Origin: Sinobacterium caligoides
GTDB taxonomy: Bacteria > Pseudomonadota > Gammaproteobacteria > Pseudomonadales > Sinobacteriaceae
Assembly (NCBI RefSeq): GCF_003752585.1
Contig: NZ_RKHR01000003.1
Location: 992,001 to 1,056,000 of the forward strand
DNA: 64,000 bases
Reading direction: 5' to 3'
The notes below the pieces were generated by a model that saw only the letters and a program-made list of their open reading frames with translations, was not told the origin of the DNA and ran no database searches. Below are positions 45,759 through 55,800 of the stretch, piece by piece; position 1 is the first letter of the stretch; each line of letters opens with the position of its first letter. The position numbers and the translations under genes are program-made.

Positions 45759-46067
45759 TTAATCAGGAACATCTCCCTTTTTGCTCCAGCATTGAATATC
45801 CTCCATAGCTCTTTCTAAATCGTCCATATCATCATCACCTAGACTAGTATCAAACTTTTCTGAAATAAGAGATCTTATATCAGCTAGTTTATGAGTTATT
45901 TTCCATTCATCAATAAACCGACAAGTCTCCGATGCATAATCAGATTTAGGTTTATCCGTGTAAGCAGAGCCTATCCGATGCAAAGAAATCAACATTAACT
46001 CCACATCTTTCAAAATAGCAACAGCTTCCTCTCCAGATAAAACAATTTTTTCATTTTCTTCCATCAT
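45759..46067 (-). CDS. Small acidic protein, candidate immunity protein, 102 aa
   Basis: Not recognised. An acidic, helical cytosolic protein (start MMEENEKIVLSGEEAVAIL, end IQCWSKKGDVPD) with an Asp-rich segment GDDDMDDLERAMEDI. Two adjacent ATGs; GAGAAG lies upstream. It is the second small gene after cdiA, separated from the first by a GTGGGTGTCTAG repeat. Small acidic proteins of this size are common as nuclease-immunity proteins, so it could neutralise either the present CdiA toxin or a lost one. Confidence 0.5.
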   Translation of the reverse strand: MMEENEKIVLSGEEAVAILKDVELMLISLHRIGSAYTDKPKSDYASETCRFIDEWKITHKLADIRSLISEKFDTSLGDDDMDDLERAMEDIQCWSKKGDVPD

Positions 46068-46109
46068 AAAACTATTTTCTTCTCGTTACAGCTGAATTAT
46101 TAAGAGGAA

Positions 46110-46136
46110 AAATAATTGTGGGTGTCTAGTGTTTTG
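46110..46136 (+). repeat. GTGGGTGTCTAG element between two small genes
   Basis: AATAATTGTGGGTGTCTAG followed by TGTTTTGT, in the 116-bp gap between the 213- and 102-residue genes. Same repeat as at 42966 and 45201. Confidence 0.75.
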
Positions 46137-46183
46137 TAGGAGGTAACGTTGGCTCCGTACGAGAACCCCCTTCTTTATAACAC

Positions 46184-46825
46184 CTAACTATTAATAATTT
46201 TCGCTACTTCAGATTCGTCGATCTCTTCAATGCCAGCTGCACTTAACTCACTTTTAATATTTTCGATTTGATTAACTTTTCCAATAAATTGCAATGCCGC
46301 ATGCGTATCACCATCTTCATAAACTCTACAAAGTATGATACCTAAATCACCATCAAGAATAGAACTTACGTTTTCTGAAGTAATCCCACTTTCTGCCGTC
46401 TGAAAGTTATCTAAAAGGGATTTCTGAGATAAATTCTTGGAGCTAAATATTATCGATAGGTATCTATAGTGAGATAGGGAATCTAGCGGCAAGATTTCAA
46501 TATGATCTGTCTCATTCTTTATTAAAGAAAATACGCCTGTAGACTCATTCTTTTTTAATAAGTCTCCATCACTGAAGCCTTCTGTTAACTGTTTTTTAAG
46601 TTTCAGCTCCTGAACTTTTGAACCAGAAAATGCGCTCCCCGTTGTAAACCACTTAAAAACATTTGGTAAGAAAGTAAGTAAAATAGGAAGAAAACTAAAC
46701 CAAGTTTTACTTAGGCTATCAATATCACGCTGAATTACAGTGATAGTAGCAACGCTACTATCACCTGTTTTCTTTGATTGCTCCCAAAGATTTATACCTT
46801 CATCGTACACCAAAATTGGCTTCAT
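46184..46825 (-). CDS. Candidate CdiI-type immunity protein, 213 aa
   Basis: Begins 2 bp after the cdiA stop, the position of cdiI in contact-dependent inhibition loci. No family recognised. There is one strongly hydrophobic segment (SFLPILLTFLPNVF, about 43-56) that could be a membrane anchor, and the rest is soluble with a C-terminal strand/helix pattern ending in EIDESEVAKIINS. A membrane helix is unusual for immunity to a cytosolic nuclease, so the assignment rests on position. The neighbouring 102-residue protein is the alternative. Confidence 0.55.
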   Translation of the reverse strand: MKPILVYDEGINLWEQSKKTGDSSVATITVIQRDIDSLSKTWFSFLPILLTFLPNVFKWFTTGSAFSGSKVQELKLKKQLTEGFSDGDLLKKNESTGVFSLIKNETDHIEILPLDSLSHYRYLSIIFSSKNLSQKSLLDNFQTAESGITSENVSSILDGDLGIILCRVYEDGDTHAALQFIGKVNQIENIKSELSAAGIEEIDESEVAKIINS

Positions 46826-46827
46826 GA

Positions 46828-49800
46828 TTAATCCTGCTTTATATAGGTGTGGGAATCAGCATTTTTCTTCAGTGACTGTTTAATGCCTTGGGCGTTGCGT
46901 AGTTCACTATTGAAATGAGAACCATGATTTCCAAGCTCATGACCTAAAGTATGCTCCCGAATCGTAGCTGTACTTCCATCTGCATTCTTAAATTCGTATA
47001 CACGTCCTTCAACATGACCTTGTTGATCACGTATTTTTTCGTGATACGTATTACTTGGTTGCTGGCTTTTAGGTATTCCTGCTTTTTCTTTGGCTTGTCT
47101 AAACGCTGCTTTTCTCGAAAGAGTGCTATCTGCACCCTTTGTAGCACCATCCCGTTCCTGCATCGTACCACTATCAGCACTCGAGTTCGAGCCAGCCTTC
47201 TTCCCTGTGCTGCGGCCCACCAAACTAACGCCCAGTATCACATCAACCATGAAGCGTGCGCCGTCAACTACGCTATCGCCTTCGCCATAGGTCATCTGCT
47301 GATAGGCGTCCTCCTCCGCAATACCGGCCTTATTCAGGTCGGGTGTGACACCGGCGCTACCGGCGATCGCGATGTCGTCCTTATACTCCTCTATCTGGTC
47401 GCCAATCAGCGTCGCCGCTAGCGCGCTGCCAGCAATACCTACAATCGCCTTAGCGGGCCCCATCGAGGCTTGAATCGCCAGCCCCATAATCGCCGCTTCT
47501 TCCGTCGGCAATGTACTCACATAATCACCGAGGCCATCGGCCTCTATCAGCAGAGACTCTCCCAGCGTATTACGGCGCCCCGCCACAAAGGTCGTCGATG
47601 TTTTATCACCGCTAATTTCACGGCCGTTATCGCTGATCTGCTGCCCCAGCCCCTGCTGCAATTTGTGTTCGCTATCAATCCCAAGCGACTCAGCTTGGGC
47701 ATCAACCTCCGCATAGGCCTTTGCCGACTGATAAATCGACTGTATTCGTGCCGCGTTATCCGGATCGGCAATAAATTTCGCGGCCGCGTCAGGATCGACA
47801 CCATTACGCACAAGGTTCTTGGTAATATTGAGCGCCAGCTCTGGCGACAGCGACGTTTCACGTATCGACACAGGCACATCATCCATATCGACTTGCATCG
47901 CTTGAATCTCACCCCAAGCGGCACCGGCAATGCGCGACGTGGTTTCGGCTATTTTGCTAAAGTCCTGCTTAATCACCTCGCGCCCTTCTTCCGTCAGCAA
48001 ACGCGTATCCACCGTCATATCGATATCGCCCTGCTGGCGATCAATATCGACAATGTCTTTGGTGATCGTACTCACATCACGGTTAAGGCGATCTAGATCG
48101 TCAGAGTTTTCCTCGTCGCTGACGCTGATATCGCCCTCACCCAGCGTCGCCAAGCTGTTGCTCTTTTGGTAGCTGGAGCTGTTGGCGTACTGGCCGCTAG
48201 TGGTGTTGAGGCGGGTCTCATCGTTGTCGCTATTGGGGTTGGGGTTAGCCGGGGCGTTGAGGTTGGCGTCAACCTCCTGGCCCTGGTTACTGTTGCCATT
48301 GAGGCCAATACTGCTGCTACCACCGGCACTCTTCTCTTCGCTGTAACGGGTATTGCTGAGGTCGCTGTAGGTCAGCGTCTCGGTACTAAGACTCAGATTA
48401 CCCAGATCGTTGCCGTCTTCATCAAGGGTGGCAATGATGCCGCCAATGATGGCGGTATTGCCACCGACGGTGATATCGGCAGTGCCACCAGAGGTCAGCG
48501 AGCTGACAACGGTCTCTTTTTCTTGATAGCGGCTGCTGTTGCTATAAACGCTGCCGTTAGCACTACTGGCATGGTCAATACCACCTTGTTGACCCTCATT
48601 GCTACCGAATGGATTACGAACGGCCGAAGAAGCAGAGCCGCCATCCTTAGCCAGGCTATCTGCGGATTTCTCACTGCTATCGCCAAAGCCAAAGCCGCCA
48701 CTGATGCCAAAGCCTTTGCTATCGCCACTGGCACGGTTTTGCTGAGATTCGACGGTCAGATCACCGCCGACATTGGCCAGCAACAATTCATCAGCTTGTA
48801 CATTACCGCCGGCAATGGTGGTATCGCCGGTGGTATCGATGACGACGGTATCGCCGGCGAGCTGGCTATTGGTGTACGTTGTCGATTTATCACCGCCCTT
48901 GCTGCGATCATAACTGCCACTAACCGTGGCGCCACCACTGGCACCAAATACCGTCACGCCGACCTGCAGGCTAGCGCTCTCTGTCTCGTGGCTGCTATTG
49001 GCTGTATCGCGACTAGCGGTCACATCAAGAGTGCCGGTATCGATGACCAGAGCCTCGTTGGCACGGACGTGACTGCCTGCGATATGGGTGGTGTTATCGC
49101 TGGCTTTACCGGTCTGGATCACGACGTTTTGACCACTGACAGTAGAGGCGACCGCCTGCGTCGAGCGCTGCTCGCTCTCGGTCTGGCTGGCACTGATGTC
49201 GAGCTGCAAACCGGCGTTAAAGCCAAACGCATAGCTACTGGTACTGGTCGCTGCCGCAGTCGCCTGTTGCGCCAATAACGTCGATGCCGAGGTAAGATCG
49301 ACGGCTGCGGCTGCAATCCCCGCCTGGTACCAGGTTTCGTCGTCCTCAACCTCTTTCACTAACTCGCGCATCTCCAACAAATCACCCTGGCTGACACCGG
49401 GGACTTTATTGGCATAGTCCTGCTCTAATCCGACAAGACCTTCTTTCAGCTGATCCAGCTCCTTTTCATAGCGACGGTAATCTTGCTCGGCCTGCTTCAG
49501 CTGGTCTTTGGCCTCCTGCACCTGCTGCGCAGCTTTAACAACTTCTACCGCCTGATGCTGCACCACGAAGCTCGCCTCGGCACTGCCGTGGGTTTCCTTG
49601 CTGCTACTCTCCTGGGTATCGGTAACGTGCTTAATCGTGACATCATCAGCGGCCATAATGATGGCATTGCCGCTCCCCGTGCCGTCGTTATCGGCGATCA
49701 GATCAGAACCCTCGATCATCACATCGGCCGCACTATCAAGCACCACCGAGTTACCGGCACTAAGGTGACTGCCACGGTGTGACGTTGACGCCGACTCACT

Positions 49801-52800
49801 CTCGTAGGCATCGTAGGTGGCCTTGCCTATCGAGGCCTTAAATTGCCCATCCTCTACCGCCATCGTCTCGTGTGGCGCCGTTGACGCCGCAACCACATCA
49901 CCCAACTGCACACTGACCTCACGGCTGTAACTGTCGGCCTGTTGGTTTTCTGCGACGGCGAGTATCTCGATATCACCGATGTCGGTCGTCACATCAATAT
50001 CATGACCGGCACTAACATCGGAGCCGACCACACGGGCCGAACCGGCATCAATAATGACGTCGTTGCCGGCGCTGACGCTCGCCGCACGCGCACTCTGCTC
50101 GCCTTCACCGTTACGCTCAATGCTCTGCTGATAGAAGTCGCCGCCGGTAAAGAAGCCGCCCTCTTCCGACCAGCTCTCACTCTGGCTCTGCTCCATACCG
50201 GCAGCAATATTCACCTGCTCAAAGGCGGTCAAGCTGACATCGTTGGCGGCGCTGATATCGCTGCCAATAACGTTGATATCGTTACCCGCATCCAGAATCA
50301 CATCACCGCCAGCACTGTTCAGTGAGGCCTCGGCCAGCGTCGCCGACTGCGACGCCTCGCCCTCACGGCTGCTACTGAAAGTACTTGAGCTCGACTTATC
50401 CACCAGACTGCTGTGATAGTCGACACCGGCAAGCACGTTGATATCTTTAGCCGCGGTCAGCGACACATCACCGTCGGCCGCCACTTGGCTGGCAATCAGA
50501 TCAATCGTTTGACCACTGTCCACACTGGCATTACCGCCGGCAATGACGCTACTGCCTTGCTGAGTATCACTGCTACGGCTGATCGTCTCGCTGCTACTGC
50601 GACCGAAAGATTTTTCTTCCTCTTCATGGAAGAGATAGCTATCCCGATCAGTCACCGAGAGGATATTCACGTCCTTCGCGGCAGACAGCGTTGCATCACC
50701 TCCCGCTGCTACGTCACTGCCTTTTAATGTTAACGCAGCCCCTGCCGTAATCGTCACGTCACCGCCACCGGCAACCGTTGCAGCGACATGACGTGTCTTA
50801 TCAACCACCTCATAGCCATCGCTGAAATAATTACTCTGGCGTTCCCGCGTCTCAAGCGCCTCGATATTAATATCTTGACCGGCCTCCAAGACAACATCGC
50901 CACCGGCTTGCGTCTCACTGCCCTGCAGCAGAATATCGTTACCAGCGTTTAGGCTGAGGTTGTCGCGGGCTGCAATCGATGAAGTTGCGCCTAATTTAGT
51001 ACGGATGGTATCGAATTCGCCCAGTGTCTTGCTGCCCTGGCGAAGTACCTCTAAATCGGTAATGTTGCGAATATCACCTTCACGCGCACGTAAGCTGAGT
51101 TCGCCGCCACTGATCTGGCCACCGCGCTGATTAATCAGGTCTCGGCGGGTATCGATGGTCAGTCGATTGCCGTCAATCACACCGCCAAACTCATTGGTTA
51201 GGTTTGACTCAGTCATCAACGTCATCTGGTCGGCTCGCAACACCCCTGTATTGAGCAGGTCGCCGTCGGCAATCAGCGACTGCTGAATTTCAGCACTAAT
51301 CTCACCACTGTTAGTCACACCGCCGTCTGTGCGTAGCGCGACATTCTCACCGGCAATCAACGCGCCGTTTTGACGAAGCTGAACACCGCTGGCGAGATAT
51401 AATACCGGCACCAAGACTGTTTGCCCTGCAACCTGTTGCTCAACCAGCCAGACAATATCATTGCTTAACCCAGCAACTTGCTCGGCGGTGAGCGCCATAC
51501 CAAGCCCGAGCCCCAGTGACGCACTCGCCACCAATGCGTTGTCCATTAGCTGTTTATACTGGTCGTAATCAGAGTTATAACTACTGTTTAAATAACGCTG
51601 GCCACTGCTATTAAACACACTGTCGCGCAATAGCCGGTTTTCATAGAACCCGTCACCCAGGCGCTTGGTCGTCGTGTTAGCATCAACCCCTAAACGCTCT
51701 AACATATAATCAGAGCTGATAAAGTTGGTGTATTCGGTAAACGCTGGGTTCGTTTCTACCAAATAGGGCTGATTGGCTTCAGGTACCACCACAAACAAGC
51801 CACCCCCGCTCGGCAAACTGAAGCCCCCGAGGTCGATAGGATTGACCGCATGACCCGCCTCCTCCAGCAGTGCATTATTATCCACCACCTGCGCCGGCAA
51901 CTCTGCTGGCGAAAGATCACTGCGTTCACTACCGGCACCGATTGATGCTTGTTGAGTCGAATCTATTGGCGCTGCCTGCGAGTCTTGCTCGGTATTTTTA
52001 TCCACCGTGGCAACTTGTTGCATGGTGCCGGTATTGGCACTGGTATTCGCTGCCTGCTTATCCAACGCATTGGTACTGGCATGGGCAACAATACTGGTGT
52101 TATTGATCTGGCCAGTAAAATCCCCGCTGATATTTCCCCGCGCCAAGATACTGCCATAAACTTGTGACGAGGCCGTCACCTGAGTATCTACGGTATGCCA
52201 AGAGCCGGCACCTGCCGGCAGGTTGGCCTCCAATGTTTCGATGCTGATTTCGCCACGATTAAACGGCGCAATATAATCACGGTAAAAACGCTTGTGGGTA
52301 CCGTCAGTTATTTCACCGGTATAAAACTCATTCTCTTCCGTGCGCGTACCGACCGTTAACGATTCATTGCTCAGGCTGCCGCCCGTCATCGTCAAATTAC
52401 CGTTACTGGCAATTAAGCTAAATTTGTTTTCTATTTTCCCCGCATCCAGACGCATATTGCCACCGGACAACAACATTGCCACCGCCGAATCGGCGGTGAT
52501 ACGCGTGCTATAGGTCTTGATGTAATCATAGTGAAAATAAACATGATCACCACCACAAGTACCACTGTCTTTACAATATGTACCAACATTCGAAACAGTG
52601 TCATCAACGCTATAGTTAAAAGTTTTTTTACGATTAACAATTTCATTGGCGAACAACTTAAGACTGCCACCCCAGGCCTCGATCGTGCCCGATAAATTGT
52701 TAATCCAGCCCGTTCGTTGCTGATTAGCATTGGCGGCGATCAGCAGATTATTAATCGCAAAGATATCGCCCTCATCATTGGTGACGCCACGCTGCGCATA

Positions 52801-55800
52801 CACTGACAAGTCGTCACCGGCAAACACGGCCCCCTGGTTATTATTCAGCTTTCCGCTTAGCTCTAACGTTAAATCTTTGCCTGCTGCCAGTGCGCCGCGG
52901 TTTGTCACATCTTTTCCGCGCAGCAATAAATCATTCGCCGCAGTGAGTGCGCCTGTATTAGTTACCGTGCTGGTAAAAATATAATCACCGTCAGCACCGG
53001 CGCTGATCACCCCCTGTTGATTATTGGTCAATGAGCGCCCTTCTAAGCGTAAATCCGCTACAGATGAAAGCTCACCACTGTTGGTTACATTACCTGATGC
53101 ATCGATCGTCAAGGCGCCGCTGGCCAGCAAACGCGCACCTGCAGCATTGCTAAAACTGCTACCACTGCGCAATCGCAGCAAATTACCCGCGTTTAACTGG
53201 CTACCTTTCACCAGCGCGATAATATCCAAGTCGATGAGTAAATTATGACTCGCCTGCATTAATCCGTTTGCATTGAGCAGCTGCTGCGCATTAAGCGTGA
53301 TGTCGTTTCCGACAATAATGCCATTGGCATTATTGAGTTGTTTCTGCAGCTGCAAAACGAGCATGCCATGATTATGCTGCAGCTTTCCGGCACGGTTATC
53401 CAGCCCCTTCGCCGCGATTGTCAGGCTATCTTGCGATAAGATATCGCCACTACGGTTATCAACATCGCCGCCCGCCTCGATGTTCAGCGTGCTATCAGCA
53501 ACAATTTCACCGCTACGATTAACCAAGCTCGCCGTCAGCAAGTCAAACCCCTGTTGACCGGCGTGCAGTAATCGCCCGCCCACATTGCTCAACTGCTGCG
53601 AGGCGCTCAACCATAACGAGGCGGCGCGGCTGTACAGCGTGCCTCCCTCATTATCGAAAGACGTTAATTCAAAACGACTGCTCTGCCCTCCCTTCGCTGA
53701 GACCATACCATCACGGTTACTTAACGCTGCGGTCACCACCTCTAAGGCCGCCGCTGCCTCGATGGTACCGCTATTGTTAATAACACTATCTGTCGCCGAT
53801 AAGCTCAGCGCGTCACCGGCTGCAATGATGCCGCTGCTGTTATCCAGTTGCGTGCCAGTAGCAACACTCAACGCACCGACACTGCGAATATCACCGCCCG
53901 TATTATCGATAGCCGAGTCAGCCTGCAGCAGCGCACCGCCACCACCAACATGGTAGATTTTGGCATCGCGGTTATCGATATCCGCCGCTGTAATATTCAG
54001 CTGTTGCGCTCTACTCTCAATGCGTCCGCCGACATTCGACAACGCTTCTGATAGCGTTATCGTCGTTGTGCCGACACCAAGATCAAGAATGCTTGCTAGC
54101 TGATTATCCAAACTGCCAGCAACTATCTCGAGACCATTGGCCTGCAGACTGCCCTGACGATTGTTTATCGCACCATCAACCAGCACTCGCGTATCACTGC
54201 TACTGAGTATCGCGCCGGCGCGGTTATCGAGATTATCGGCACGCAATAACAAGCGACCATGACTGGCAATACTGCCACTCTGATTATCAATCTCCGCCTG
54301 TGATTGCAGTGCTAATTCACCCTCGCCTAACAACAGCAGCTCACCACCGTGATTATCGAAACGCGTGACATCCAAGCTCAGGCTCTGACCATGGCTCTGG
54401 ATTCTACCGTGCTGATTATCCACAGCATCGGCGCTGATCAGCAGGGCTTCTGCGTCAGTCGCATAGCCAGCAATCAAACCGTCTGTGCCATTCGTTAACT
54501 GACCCGCAGCCACCAAGCTGAGTCGATCTGCCTCGATTCGCCCCCCAGCATTATCAATAGCTCCGTCGCTAAGCACAGAAACACTACCGGCATTGATATC
54601 CCCGCCATTGGTCAGCTGCTCAACCACACCTAACGTAACGGCTTGCTCTGCGACAATGACACCGTCGGCATTATCGAGATGACGACTCTGACTGCTTAGA
54701 TTTTTCCCCTGCAGTAGCCCTGTCGTGTTATCTATACCTTGATCAATATCGAGTAGGAGGTCTGCCGCTGCTAACATTTCACCCGAGCGGTTATCCAACA
54801 CGTCGCTCTCGATACGTAGCGTATCACCGCTGAGCACACGTCCACCTTCATTAATCACTGACGTAGCCGTGATACTCAGCTCAACCCCGCTATCGATGAG
54901 GCCAGAGCGGTTCGACAACGCCCCCGCATGCAAGTCTGTGCTACCTGCCGAGACTGTCTGCCCCTCATCATTGTTTAGCCAGCCGTTACTGCGCAATACC
55001 AAGGGCCTATCGTTGATCGATAAAATCAAGCCCCTCTGATTATCAATATAAAGCCCGGCCTCTAACAATAAACTGTCCGCCGCCGATTGAATGCTGCCCA
55101 TGCCATTATCAATACCGCTACTGGCCATGAGTTGCGCCTGCCCGGCACGAACGAGGATTTCGCCGCTCTGATTAAGAATATTCTCAGCGTTGATGCTAAG
55201 GTCTCCGTTGCTATCAACAACACCCGCATCGTTATCAAAGTCGCCCTGTGTATTGATAGTCACGTTATTAGCAACAATGTCCCCCCCATTGCTCAACGAG
55301 GCTTGTGTCTCAATAGTTAGCCCATCAGCGGCGACAATCACCCCCTCCCGATTCACCACTGTCTCGGCCGATAAGTCGGCTTCTGCACCCTGTATGCGGC
55401 CCTGGCTATTATCGAGGCGAGCAATATCAAGCTTCAGCGTTTTCTCGCTGGCGATGTTGCCAGCACGATTCGCTAATGCTGCAGCACTAAGATCCAACGT
55501 CTTCGCCGCCAGAATTGCACCACTGTTGTTACTCAATGCTTCTACAACACTCACCGCTACCGCATCAGCAACAATAGTGCCACCATCGTTGTTCATCGTT
55601 GATGCCGCTAATTCGATATCATCACCGGCTCGAATACGGCCGCTGTTACGCAGCTGCTGCTCTGCCTGTAGCGTCAACCGCCCTGAGCGCGTGACCTCTC
55701 CCTGCGCATTGACCCCAGCGATCAGTTGGCCACTGTTATCGATATTATGCGCACCAACAGCAATCGCTTGCGCCGCCATCACCGTGGCATCACTCTGCAA

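Noticed and set aside
48166-49278. Long plus-strand frames antisense to cdiA (e.g. 370 codons here, 280 codons at 55190-56032)
   Set aside because: They mirror repetitive FHA sequence, are low-complexity Ala/Thr/Gly-rich or Ser-rich, and lie wholly within a well-supported gene.
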